Below are positions 8,781 to 17,423 of a stretch of DNA of 64,000 nt, one piece after another (positions within the stretch are counted from its first letter, which is position 1; the number at the start of each line of letters is the position of its first letter). The notes under the pieces were generated by a model that was not told the origin of the DNA, did not search any database, and worked only from the letters and a program-made list of their open reading frames with translations. The stretch is from Nonomuraea guangzhouensis (lineage in GTDB: Bacteria > Actinomycetota > Actinomycetes > Streptosporangiales > Streptosporangiaceae), in contig NZ_JAHKRM010000044.1 of the NCBI RefSeq assembly GCF_019396345.1, positions 34,331 through 98,330 on the forward strand, read 5' to 3'. Both the position numbers and the translations under genes were made by a program.

Positions 8781-10628
8781 TCAGCCGCCCAGGAAGCCGA
8801 TGATGTCCCGGTCGCCGCGCTCCCGCAGCCGCGCCAGCACCTCTTCGCGGATCGCCGTGTCCGGCAGCCCGATGCGCGCCCCGATCAACCGCAGCCCCTC
8901 GATCTCCGAAGTGACCGGCGCGGTGTACCCGATCAGGTACAGCGCCCGGTTCAGCGGCGGCATCCCCGGCGCGGCCGCGGGCAGGTAGCGGGTCAGCAGC
9001 TCGCCCCCGTCGGACACGGTGAGGAAGACGTGGTCGCCCTCGCCGGCCTTGAAGTCGGCCAGCACGTTCCTGATCGACCCCATCGTCGGCTGGTTGTGCC
9101 AGCTGACCACCACGTCTCCGGACGGCGTCGAGGCCGTGAGCTGCCCGCCGGGCGCCATCCCCAGGTAGGCCGCGAAGCCCGTCGGCAGCGGCGACCCCGA
9201 CCCGCGCAGGTGCTCGGCGTTGACGTCGACGCGGTGCCACCACCGGCCGTCGCGGCTGCGGAAGCTGCGCCGGGTCTCCGACACGTCCTTGCGCGGCTGG
9301 TACGGCTCGGCCTCCCCGGTCGGCGAGGTGCCCGCCACCCGGATCCAGCCCCGCTGCGTCCGCTCGAACCCGGGACCGCCCGAGTAGGCGCGCACCGAGC
9401 TCTCGCTGACGTCGTAGCGGGAGGTGAGGCTCGTGACGATCGTGCTGACCGACGCCTCGCCGCCGGCCCGTTCGATCTCCCTGGCGATCATCTCCCTGAT
9501 CCCCAGGTACTCGTCGCCGCCCCATCTGGTCAGCCCGTACTTGTTCCGGTCCACGCGGCGGAACCGCTCGTCGGCGGTCAGCTGGTTGCGGATGCCGACC
9601 AGGCTGTAGTCCTCGCCGATGCGCTCCTGGATCTCCTCCGGCGTCAACGGCCGCTCGGCCACCGCCAGGACCGCCTCCGCCTTCTCGTTGATGCTGCGCG
9701 GCCACGGCACCACGTGCTGGTCCAGCACGCGCAACTGCGGCACGGCCAGGATCCACCGCTCGGCCACGTCCTCGCGGATGCCGAGCTGCGTGACCATGCC
9801 GACAGCCTCGGCGAGCGGCCGCGGCCCGTCGGTGAACAGCTGGCGCGTCTTCTCCCTCAGCTCCTCCGCGCCGCCCGCGATCAGCCAGTCGTCGGCCTGC
9901 TCGTAGCCGGTCAGCAGCGTGCGTACGAACCGCCAGGCGGGGATGCCCAGCGTCCGCAGCTCGCCGCGGTGCCACGGCACCGCCGCGGCCAGATCGTCGG
10001 CGGGTACGGCCGAGCCCAACCGGCCGCGCAGCCAGGTGACGTGCGCGACGAGCGCGACCGCCTCCGGACCGCCCAGCCAGGCTTCCACATGGTCGCGCAG
10101 ATCGCGCTCGATCTGCCGGATCCGCTCCCGCGTGACCGAGAAGCGCTGCGCCAGTTCGTCGAGCGTGGCCCGCTGCGAGGCGTAGAGCCGGTCACGGGCG
10201 ATCGCCCGCTGCCGCTCGTCCAGCGCCGCGAACAGGCCGTCGATCAATTCGGGCAATGGCTTGTCCGGTCGCGCGGCGGGCGCGGGGAGCGTTTCGGACG
10301 GAGGTTCGAGCAGCCGCTCGAACACGCCGCCGAACAGCTTCTGCACCACGTCCTTGCCGAGCATCTCCGGGGTCCGCTCGGCTTCGGCCGGGTCGGAGAA
10401 GCGCAGCAGCGGCAGGATGTCGCCGACCAGCAGGTGACCCCAGCAGGTCACGGCGAGATCGGCGAGATGGCCGGCCACGGTCTGCGTGGTGATCACGGCG
10501 CATGCGCGGTCAAGAGGGATCGCCTGCCACCACGCCTCGGGCAGCTGGGACTCCTCCAAGATCGGCGCGATCTGCACAGGAGAAGTCCAGCGCAGCGGTG
10601 GCGCTAGGTCGCTCAGGCTGAGGTTCAT
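8781..10628 (-). CDS. Sigma-region-4/winged-helix DNA-binding protein of helicase cassette
   Basis: The protein has 615 residues in four visible parts. An N-terminal domain (1-80) is shared with the paralogue at 12501. A helix-turn-helix at about 152-178 reads like sigma-70 region 4 (SVTRERIRQIE). Two winged-helix-like stretches (about 312-366 and 374-430) resemble HARE-HTH or RNA polymerase delta modules. A C-terminal domain (about 441-615) is again shared with the paralogue. No sigma region 2 is present, so it is unlikely to be a true sigma factor. It is the third gene of the cassette, 48 nt after the helicase, and a DNA-binding or regulatory role is inferred. The full architecture is not one I recognise. 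Confidence 0.8.
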   Translation of the reverse strand: MNLSLSDLAPPLRWTSPVQIAPILEESQLPEAWWQAIPLDRACAVITTQTVAGHLADLAVTCWGHLLVGDILPLLRFSDPAEAERTPEMLGKDVVQKLFGGVFERLLEPPSETLPAPAARPDKPLPELIDGLFAALDERQRAIARDRLYASQRATLDELAQRFSVTRERIRQIERDLRDHVEAWLGGPEAVALVAHVTWLRGRLGSAVPADDLAAAVPWHRGELRTLGIPAWRFVRTLLTGYEQADDWLIAGGAEELREKTRQLFTDGPRPLAEAVGMVTQLGIREDVAERWILAVPQLRVLDQHVVPWPRSINEKAEAVLAVAERPLTPEEIQERIGEDYSLVGIRNQLTADERFRRVDRNKYGLTRWGGDEYLGIREMIAREIERAGGEASVSTIVTSLTSRYDVSESSVRAYSGGPGFERTQRGWIRVAGTSPTGEAEPYQPRKDVSETRRSFRSRDGRWWHRVDVNAEHLRGSGSPLPTGFAAYLGMAPGGQLTASTPSGDVVVSWHNQPTMGSIRNVLADFKAGEGDHVFLTVSDGGELLTRYLPAAAPGMPPLNRALYLIGYTAPVTSEIEGLRLIGARIGLPDTAIREEVLARLRERGDRDIIGFLGG

Positions 10629-10676
10629 TGGGGTCCAACCGGCAAAGGGAAGATATCCGCAGTTCAGACTATGTGA

Positions 10677-12497
10677 TCAGAGCGACAGAAAGGGGCTACC
10701 TCTTCCGGAATGGGAGATATAGAGCATGGATCGGGCCCGCGTGCAAGCCACGAACAGCATGCTCCGCTCCCGCTGGAGAGCTCTCGCCCGAGCGCCCGGA
10801 TCGTCGGGCGGCGGTTGGGGTACCACGCCCTCCGCCACGCCGATGAGCGCGACCCGCTCGAACTCCAGCCCTTTCAGATTCTGGAATGCCGTCACCCGTA
10901 CATCTGCCCGCCCGAGCGCCTTTCGTGCCTCACGGACCAGTTTCGTGGTACGCGCGCCGACGGCGATCTCGCCGGCCGGGACACCGTCGTCCAGCCAGGC
11001 GGCGATCGTGGCCACCAGCCCGGCCAGCTCCGCCTCCAATGAGTCGTACATCCTGACGATCGGCCGCTCGCCGTTGTGCGTCGCGCGCAACCCGTACAGC
11101 GGGGACATGCCCTTGACCAGTCCGTCGATGGGCCCGCCGCCGCGCAGCCGGACCGCGAACGACAGCACCTCCTGCGGCAGCCGGTAGGACACCTTGAGCG
11201 TGTGCTGCAGGGCCGGGATGCCCACCGAGCTGAGCGTCACGCGCGTGTCGGTGATCCGCTGGTGCGGGTCGCCGACGATGAACATGTCGTCGTGCGCCCG
11301 CGGCGCCACCGCGCGCAGCAGCCGCCACTGCGCCGAGCTGATGTCCTGCGCCTCGTCCACCACGACGTGCCGGTACGGCTTGCGCCCCGGCTCGATGTCG
11401 TCGAGCAGGTCGCCCGTGCTCCTCGACAGCAGCCGGAGCGCCTCGTCGGTCAGCTCGGCCAGGGTGCGCGCGCCGGGGCCCACCAGCGCGGGGCGCCGGC
11501 CCTCCGCATCGGTCACGATGCGCATGGCCAGCCGCTCGGCGTTGTCCACGTCGACCCGCTTGCGCGTCACCCCGTCGTCGATCAGCTGGTCGAGCCGGGC
11601 GGACAGGTCGTCGCCCAGCCCCTGCGAGTACGTCACCAGCAGCACCGGGCCGCTCCCGTGCGCGGCCAGATGAGCCGCCCGGTGCAGCGCGATGATCGTC
11701 TTGCCGGTGCCCGCCCCGCCGATCAGCAGCACCGGGTGCTCGTAGCGCGTGGCGTGGGCCAGCCGGTGCTGTTCCGGACGCGGGAACGCGCACCATTCCG
11801 GCGCCGCCAGCACCCGTTCCAGCTCCACCTTGTCGGCGGCGAACACCGCCCGGTCCGGGCTGCGCCGCAGCGCCGCGTGGAGGTCGTCCACGTCGATCCG
11901 GTCGATGGCCTCGTCGGTGGCGCGGCACGCGTCCACTTCTCGCCAGGCCTCGGACAGCGAGCCGCCCCGGGCCAGCACCGCGAGCGGCATGTGCTGGGTC
12001 GGGGGGAGCAGGGGTTCGAGCGCCTCCACGTCGGCCTCGTTGGTGATGAGCCGCACCAGCGGCAGGGCGCGCACGTCGATGCCCAGCGCGAGCAGATCGC
12101 CGTCGCACACCGGGTCGAACAGCCCCGTGGCGCCCGCCGATCGGCGTAACGCGGGCTCGACCCGTTCGAGGGCCTCGGCGTCCCACTCCTCGATGACGCC
12201 GATCACCGGGTTGATGCCGTACCGGTACCGCTGCGCGTACGACCACGCCTCGGGATCGGGGAGCACGGTACGCAGCCAGTACACGTCCCGCTGACGCACC
12301 ACCACGCCCCGGTGGCCCGGAGTGAGGCGGAGCGTCGCGACGCGGTTGTCCCTGGCGCCTCTGACCCGCTCGGGGTGCGGCGCGCCGGAGACGTTCAGCA
12401 GCAGGCGGCGGAGCGCGACCACGGCGTCCCTGCGCACCGGCTGTGCCAGTGCGCTGAGGTCCCTGGGGAAGTCAGGGGCGATCGCGAGCCGCGGCAC
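10677..12497 (-). CDS. UvrD/Rep-like superfamily 1 helicase with N-terminal RelE-like domain
   Basis: The 606-residue protein combines two modules. Residues 1-105 look like the RelE/ParE ribonuclease fold seen at the front of many UvrD-type proteins (RGARDNRVATLRL, then HRGVVV, then YAQRYRYGINPVIG). The helicase core has Walker A GGAGTGKT (260-267), Walker B DEAQD (381-385), a GDPHQRI motif, an LKGLEFERV motif V-like segment (541-549) and FVACTRAR (582-589). ATPase residues are intact. The GTG start lies 3 nt after the preceding stop, implying translational coupling with the 12501 gene. The role may be DNA repair, phage defence or stress; context supports no single one. Confidence 0.88.
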   Translation of the reverse strand: MPRLAIAPDFPRDLSALAQPVRRDAVVALRRLLLNVSGAPHPERVRGARDNRVATLRLTPGHRGVVVRQRDVYWLRTVLPDPEAWSYAQRYRYGINPVIGVIEEWDAEALERVEPALRRSAGATGLFDPVCDGDLLALGIDVRALPLVRLITNEADVEALEPLLPPTQHMPLAVLARGGSLSEAWREVDACRATDEAIDRIDVDDLHAALRRSPDRAVFAADKVELERVLAAPEWCAFPRPEQHRLAHATRYEHPVLLIGGAGTGKTIIALHRAAHLAAHGSGPVLLVTYSQGLGDDLSARLDQLIDDGVTRKRVDVDNAERLAMRIVTDAEGRRPALVGPGARTLAELTDEALRLLSRSTGDLLDDIEPGRKPYRHVVVDEAQDISSAQWRLLRAVAPRAHDDMFIVGDPHQRITDTRVTLSSVGIPALQHTLKVSYRLPQEVLSFAVRLRGGGPIDGLVKGMSPLYGLRATHNGERPIVRMYDSLEAELAGLVATIAAWLDDGVPAGEIAVGARTTKLVREARKALGRADVRVTAFQNLKGLEFERVALIGVAEGVVPQPPPDDPGARARALQRERSMLFVACTRARSMLYISHSGRGSPFLSL

Positions 12498-12500
12498 GGC

Positions 12501-14567
12501 TCAGTCCAGGAGTTGCAGCAGATCGCGGTCCCCGCGTTCGCGGAGCCTGGTGAGCAGGTCGGGCAGTCCGACAGGTCCGGTCATCCCGATCCTGGTGGCG
12601 ATCACCCTGGCGGCCTGGTCGCGGGTCCCGCCGGGGGCGGTGTAGCCGACCAGGCGGAGCGCCTTGGTGATCTTCTCGGCCCCCTGCGCGGCCACCGGCA
12701 GGTGCCTGGCCCGCAACACGCCCTCGTCCGACAGCGTGAGGAACAGGTGCCCGCCCTCCTTGGCGCCGACGTCCGCCAGCAGCCGTTCGACGGATTCGAG
12801 CACCGGCCGGCCGTGCCAGGTCATGGTCAGCTCGCCGGCCGCGCTCCGCACGGTTCTGCTCTCCCCGGGCGACAGGCCCAGGTACGTGGCGAACCCCGTG
12901 GGCAGCGCGCACTCGCCTCCGGTGAGCTGCTCGGCCGTCACGTCGATCCGCAGCCACCACCGGCCGTCCGGCTGGCGGAAGCAGCGCCTGGTCTGTGAGA
13001 CGTCCTTCAGCGGCTGGTACGGCTTGGGGGGCTCGCCCGACGCCCCGTTGCCCTCGCCCGCCACGACGGCCGGGGCGAACGCCTGGAACTGCGGCGTCCC
13101 GGGCGGCGGCGACGGGATCGGCGGCACCTGGGCGAACGCGGACGCGGGCCGCTCGACGGCCTCCACGACCGGCTCCGGGGCGGGCTGCGCCGCGGCCTGT
13201 GCCTCCGACGGCAGCGTGGCCAGCACGAACTGCCAGGCGGGGACCTCCAGCGCGCGGATCTCCAGGGCGTGCCAGTCGGCCGCGCCGATCAGCCGCTCCT
13301 TGGGGGCGGCCGGGCCTATCGTCCGGCGGAGTTCGTCGAGATGCGCCCGGTACGGGGCGGCCTCCTCGCTGGCCAGCCACTGGCCGAGGCGGGCCCGGAA
13401 CTCGGTCTCGGTGGCGGAGATCTCGGCGGCCGGCACGGCGAACAGCTTGGCGAGCTGGTCCACGGCGGACGGCTGGTCGGTGAAGACCCGGTTCTGGGCG
13501 ACGGCCCAGCTCTTGTCGTCCAGACCGGCGAACGCGGCCTCGATGAGCTCCGGCAGCTCATGGCCACCACGCTCGTCCGGCTCCGGCTCCGGCTGCTGCC
13601 CCGGCTCGGCCCCGGACTCCTGGCTTTCGGATTCGGCTGCCTCGAAGTCCGCCGGTGTGTCGTATCTGGGCTTCGCGTCCTCGGCGACAGGCTCAGCTTC
13701 GACGGCCTCAGCTTCGATGGCCTCCGGTTCGGGCGCCGCGTCCGACTCCGCGCCCTCGGCTTCGAAGGCGGCGGCCTCTTCGGCGGCGGGCTCCGGCGCG
13801 GGCTCGTCGGCGGCGTCCAGGACGGGCTCGGACTCCGGCTCGGCGGCCTCCTCGACGACCGGCTCGGCGTCGGCGTCCAGCACCGGCTCCTCGGCCGCCG
13901 CGGCCTCCTCGGCCTCGGCAACCTCCTCCGCCGCCTCCTCAGGCTCCGGCACGTCCTCGGCGGGCGGAGCCTCCCCGGCCGCCGACGCCTCCACCGGCGA
14001 GCCCTGCCCGGCGAACGGAGCCTGCTCGGCGGCCTGGGCCTCGGCGGCGACCGGGGCCTGCTCGGCAACCGGGGCCTCGGCGGCGAATGGCGCCTCTGCG
14101 GCGAACGGCGCTTCCGCGGCGAACAGGGGCTGCTCGGCGAACGGGGCCGGGCGTTGGTGGAGCTGGGGCGCGAGCCGTACCAGGACCGCGGAGAACAGCG
14201 TGTTGAGCACCGGACGCGCCTGGATGAACGGCTGGTCCACCAGCTCCCGGCCGGTCAGCGCCAGCAGCCCCGTCCACGACCCGGCCCGGTCGAGCGCGAT
14301 CGCCACTTGCGGCTCGTCGGCCTCGTCCGGGTCGAGCACGTGCAGCGCCGGCAGCACGTCGCCCACGGCGGCGGCCGGCCAGTGCTCAAGCGCGATCTCC
14401 GTGAGCAGCTCCCCGAGCGACTCGGGGCCGATGGCCGCGAGCACGCGCGGCATGGGCAGGCTGCGCCACCAGGCGTCCGGAAGCTCCGGCTGCCCGGTGA
14501 GCAGCGTGATCGTGGACGCGTCGCTCCACCTCAACGGTGGTACGAGGTCGCTCAGGCAGAAATTCAT
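12501..14567 (-). CDS. Acidic-linker paralogue of the sigma-r4-like protein; first gene of helicase cassette
   Basis: The 688-residue protein is homologous to the 615-residue product of 8781 at both ends: the opening (LSDLVPPLRW versus LSDLAPPLRW, then LP-AWW) and the last 175 residues (PYQPLKDVSQTRR onward, ending RLRERGDRDLLQLLD). A middle block (about 345-470) matches the sigma-like helix region, but the RERIRQIE recognition helix is not conserved. The winged helices are missing. Instead there is a long Glu/Ala/Pro linker (about 145-340) with short repeats such as EAPFAA. It probably partners the helicase and the 615-residue protein. Function is unknown. Confidence 0.75.
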   Translation of the reverse strand: MNFCLSDLVPPLRWSDASTITLLTGQPELPDAWWRSLPMPRVLAAIGPESLGELLTEIALEHWPAAAVGDVLPALHVLDPDEADEPQVAIALDRAGSWTGLLALTGRELVDQPFIQARPVLNTLFSAVLVRLAPQLHQRPAPFAEQPLFAAEAPFAAEAPFAAEAPVAEQAPVAAEAQAAEQAPFAGQGSPVEASAAGEAPPAEDVPEPEEAAEEVAEAEEAAAAEEPVLDADAEPVVEEAAEPESEPVLDAADEPAPEPAAEEAAAFEAEGAESDAAPEPEAIEAEAVEAEPVAEDAKPRYDTPADFEAAESESQESGAEPGQQPEPEPDERGGHELPELIEAAFAGLDDKSWAVAQNRVFTDQPSAVDQLAKLFAVPAAEISATETEFRARLGQWLASEEAAPYRAHLDELRRTIGPAAPKERLIGAADWHALEIRALEVPAWQFVLATLPSEAQAAAQPAPEPVVEAVERPASAFAQVPPIPSPPPGTPQFQAFAPAVVAGEGNGASGEPPKPYQPLKDVSQTRRCFRQPDGRWWLRIDVTAEQLTGGECALPTGFATYLGLSPGESRTVRSAAGELTMTWHGRPVLESVERLLADVGAKEGGHLFLTLSDEGVLRARHLPVAAQGAEKITKALRLVGYTAPGGTRDQAARVIATRIGMTGPVGLPDLLTRLRERGDRDLLQLLD

Positions 14568-14703
14568 CCCGTTCCGTTCACCAGCCCCTCACGCCGCCGT
14601 ATCGTCGCAAGGCTCCTCAACTTCGTCAGCGGTGCAGCCTTATCCGCCCCCACGGAACAGACCATAGTCCGGCAAAACTCCCCTACGCATCATCCCCTAC
14701 GGA

Positions 14704-15480
14704 TCAGCGCCGGACAGCGGCAAAGCGTAGACGGACATAGTCGGCCATCCACCCGGTCTCCCTGCGCAGAGCGGGCGCGGCGAGCTCGTTGACCCGCTGG
14801 AGCAGCGGCTTGACGATGTCCGGCGGCAATCCTTCGACCACCGAGGACGCGAACATGCGTACCCAGTCGGCGGCCCCCTGGGGGCACTCGGCGAGGGGGG
14901 TCGGCCGGTCGAAGTATTCGAGCAGCCGGACCACGAAGCCCTCCTGCTCCAGTCGCCGGGCGTACTCGGCCGGGGTGGGGAAGTACCAGGGCAGCTCGGG
15001 CTCGCGCAGGCCGTACTCCCGCCAGGCGGTCAGCATGGCGGCGGTGAGCTCCGCGCAGTTGCCCGCGCCGCCCATCTCGGCCACGAACCGGCCACCGGGC
15101 GCGAGCGCCTCGTGCACGTTGGCGATGACGGAGACGGGGTCGCGGCTCATCCAGTGCAGCGCGGCGTTGGAGAAGACGGCGTCATAGGCCAGCGCCACGC
15201 TGAAGTCGTGCCCGTCGCCCACGATGAAGTCGACGCCCGGATACTGGGCGAGGGCCTTCTCGATCATCGCGGATGAGCCGTCGATCCCGAGGACGTCGGC
15301 GCCCCGCGAGGCGATCTGGGCGGTCAGCACTCCGGTGCCGCAGCCGAGGTCGAGCACGCGCTCTCCCGGCCGCGGATCGAGCAGGTCCACCAGAGGCGCG
15401 CCCTGCGTCGAGACGTAGCCGAAACTGCCGTCGTAGGCGCGACTGCTCCACCGTTCCAAGCTCGGTGTGTCGTATCGCAA
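14704..15480 (-). CDS. Class I SAM-dependent methyltransferase, trans-aconitate methyltransferase-like
   Basis: The 258-residue protein has the Rossmann motif VLDLGCGTGVLTAQIA (motif I, about 43-58), GIDGSSAMI (motif II) and a FSNAALHW segment characteristic of Tam-like methyltransferases. Length matches that group. The start is TTG 15480; no ATG precedes the conserved region, and GAGAG lies about 9 nt upstream. The substrate is unknown. It is transcribed away from the helicase cassette's 5' end on the same strand, with 136 nt between. Confidence 0.82.
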   Translation of the reverse strand: MRYDTPSLERWSSRAYDGSFGYVSTQGAPLVDLLDPRPGERVLDLGCGTGVLTAQIASRGADVLGIDGSSAMIEKALAQYPGVDFIVGDGHDFSVALAYDAVFSNAALHWMSRDPVSVIANVHEALAPGGRFVAEMGGAGNCAELTAAMLTAWREYGLREPELPWYFPTPAEYARRLEQEGFVVRLLEYFDRPTPLAECPQGAADWVRMFASSVVEGLPPDIVKPLLQRVNELAAPALRRETGWMADYVRLRFAAVRR

Positions 15481-15582
15481 GACGATCAGCTCTCATTCGT
15501 CAGACATCGGGCCCCCAGCGGCCGTGCTGTCTGTTCACTTTAGAGGCTGAATGTCTCCGCGACATATCAAGTCACAATGGTC

Positions 15583-16644
15583 TCATCGGACACTTTGCGT
15601 CCATCGCTTCTTCAGATAGGACTTTGCTGCGTCTGTCTGCGGAATCGTGAGCAATACCGGCGGTCCTGGCGCAACCGGGAGCTTGGCGGCCTGCTCCTTG
15701 TCGAGGGTGCCCCGCATCAGCATCGCCTCCTCGCGGGCGGGGCGGGCCCAGCCCTTCTGCAGCAGGTTCTGGCCCTCGTCGGAGAACAGGAACTCCTCCC
15801 AGAGGCGGGCCGCAGCCGGATGCGGCGCGTCCTTGCTGATCGCCTGTACGTGGTAGTCGCCGAGCGGCGCGTCGCGCGGGATCGTCACCTTCCACGCCTC
15901 CCCGTCGCGGGCGCCACGGGCGGCGTTGAGGTGGTCCCAGTCCACGATCGTGTTGGCCTTGGCGGGATCGGTGAGCCGGCCCGCCTGCTTGAGTTTGGCG
16001 AACAACTCGACACCGCGCTTCGGCTGTGGTGTGCCCGACACCAGCGAGGCGGCCATGACGCCGCCGAAGGCCGCCGCCGAGTGCAGCGGATCGCCGTCGA
16101 GCGCGACCAGGTAGCCGGGTTTGGCGGCCAGATCGGCGAAGGAGGCGGGGGCGGGGACCTTGCGCGGGTCGTACCCGATCGACATGTAGCCGCCGTAGGC
16201 GCCGTACCAGGCGCCGGTGGGGTCCTTGATGTGATCGGGCAGGTCCTGCCAGCCCTGCACCTTGTACGGCGCGAACTTGCCCGCCTGGGCCACCGCCACG
16301 TCGAGGGTGAGGTCGAACACGTCGGGTTTGAGCTGGGCGGCCGTGTCGATCTCGCGGCGGCTGCTGGCGCCGGGTTCGAGCTCGTTGACCTTGATGTCGT
16401 ACTTGTCGGTGAAGGTGTCGATGATCTCGCCGTAGTTCACCCAGTCCCGGGGGAGCGCGATCACGGTGAGCTCGCCTTCCCCCTTGGCGGACTCGACGAG
16501 GTGGTCCAGGGTCGTGAAGCCCTGTTTCATGGAGGTCGCCTTGACGTTCACCGGCGAAAGCGGCTTGGCGGCCGGAGGCGGCGACGCGCCGCATCCGGCG
16601 CTGGCGAGAAGGACGGCTGCGGCGGCGCAGGTACGTACGGTCAC
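15583..16644 (-). CDS. ABC-type solute-binding lipoprotein (iron/spermidine/putrescine-like), orphan
   Basis: The 353-residue protein uses GTG 16644, because the reading frame upstream is not protein-like and this start gives a compact lipoprotein signal: TVRTCAAAAVLLASAGC, with the lipobox Cys about 18 residues in. The body follows the type II periplasmic binding fold: FTDKYDIKVNELEPGASS, a YGGYMSIGYD hinge-like segment and LFSDEGQNLLQKGWARP near the end. This resembles extracellular family 1 proteins for Fe3+ or polyamines. No permease or ATPase gene is adjacent, so the transporter partner lies elsewhere. It starts 17 nt after the SH3-like stub gene. Confidence 0.82.
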   Translation of the reverse strand: MTVRTCAAAAVLLASAGCGASPPPAAKPLSPVNVKATSMKQGFTTLDHLVESAKGEGELTVIALPRDWVNYGEIIDTFTDKYDIKVNELEPGASSRREIDTAAQLKPDVFDLTLDVAVAQAGKFAPYKVQGWQDLPDHIKDPTGAWYGAYGGYMSIGYDPRKVPAPASFADLAAKPGYLVALDGDPLHSAAAFGGVMAASLVSGTPQPKRGVELFAKLKQAGRLTDPAKANTIVDWDHLNAARGARDGEAWKVTIPRDAPLGDYHVQAISKDAPHPAAARLWEEFLFSDEGQNLLQKGWARPAREEAMLMRGTLDKEQAAKLPVAPGPPVLLTIPQTDAAKSYLKKRWTQSVR

Positions 16645-16661
16645 AGAACGAATACTTACCG

Positions 16662-16892
16662 TTACTTCCGTCCAGGTCGAGGAGGCGCGGCCGGAACGAC
16701 CTTGGCCGCCACCAGCATCTCTTCGGCGATCTCCACCAGGGTGCCGTCCCTCTTGCGGACCCGCAGCACGCCGTCCGCCCAGGATTCGAGGATCCCGACG
16801 GCGTCCCGGAAGCCCTCCGGGTCTCGTCTGCGGGTGGTGATCCGGGCGCCGATGTCCGCGGTTGTGATCGCGATAACCAGGCGAGCCGCCAC
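16662..16892 (-). CDS. Short protein resembling the SH3-like N-terminus of Rv0428c-type GNATs
   Basis: The 76-residue protein starts at GTG and has a GGAGG ribosome site about 10 nt upstream. Its sequence (IGARITTRRR, GILESWADGVLRVRKRDGTLVEIAEEMLVAAKVVP) resembles the SH3-like lead domain of actinobacterial cg3035/Rv0428c-family acetyltransferases. Those proteins are normally several times longer, and the GNAT domain is absent: the gene stops and the solute-binding lipoprotein begins 17 nt later. It is either a stand-alone domain or a remnant. It is divergent from fdxA. Confidence 0.55.
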   Translation of the reverse strand: MAARLVIAITTADIGARITTRRRDPEGFRDAVGILESWADGVLRVRKRDGTLVEIAEEMLVAAKVVPAAPPRPGRK

Positions 16893-16998
16893 GAGTTTGC
16901 CACCCTCCGTTTCGGCCAGTTGGCAAGCACGGCAATACTAGGGCTAGCAGACCGCGGTCAGAGAGTCATGCCATGGTGCGGAGAAGAAGGAGCTCGAG

Positions 16999-17325
16999 GT
17001 GACCTACGTCATCGCGCAGCCTTGCGTGGACGTCCTGGACAAGGCGTGCATCGAGGAGTGCCCCGTTGATTGCATCTACGAGGGCGAGCGCATGCTTTAC
17101 ATCCACCCCGACGAGTGCGTGGACTGCGGCGCGTGCGAGCCAGTGTGCCCCGTCGAAGCGATTTTCTATGAGGACGACCTTCCGGAGCAGTGGAAGGACT
17201 ACTACAAGGCGAACGTCGACTTCTTCGAGGACCTGGGCTCGCCAGGTGGCGCCTCGAAGGTGGGCAAGATCGATAAGGATCACCCCCTCATCGCCGCGCT
17301 GCCGCCCCAGGCCGAGGAACACTAG
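16999..17325 (+). CDS. fdxA: 7Fe ferredoxin
   Basis: The 108-residue protein is a bacterial-type ferredoxin. The N-terminal half has a CVDVLDKACIEECPVDC pattern for the 3Fe-4S cluster, and CVDCGACEPVCPVEAI supplies the 4Fe-4S ligands. The tail DYYKANVDFFEDLGSPGGA is typical of actinobacterial FdxA. It carries electrons in the cytoplasm, for example to P450s. The GTG start has AAGGAG 7-8 nt upstream. The dapC gene follows after a 98-nt gap, the fdxA-dapC order familiar in actinobacteria. Confidence 0.95.
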   Translation: MTYVIAQPCVDVLDKACIEECPVDCIYEGERMLYIHPDECVDCGACEPVCPVEAIFYEDDLPEQWKDYYKANVDFFEDLGSPGGASKVGKIDKDHPLIAALPPQAEEH

Positions 17326-17423
17326 GTCGCATCCCGCAGTGGGGGCGCCCGATCGGCGTGCCCCGCTGCCGGGTGTACGGCGCGCCCGACCGCTACCTAG
17401 AGAACCGATACCTCGGGAGAACC

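Noticed and set aside
8781..10628. Annotation as a true sigma factor
   Set aside because: Only a region-4-like helix is present; no region 2 needed for core binding and -10 recognition is visible.
10192..15480. Long Arg/Pro/Gly-rich frames opposite or out of frame with the helicase cassette
   Set aside because: They are composition shadows of the real genes: biased third positions in GC-rich DNA keep other frames open.
15583..16935. 450-residue version of the solute-binding protein
   Set aside because: The first 97 residues are Arg/Gly-rich shadow sequence of the SH3-like gene; the lipoprotein signal starts at GTG 16644.
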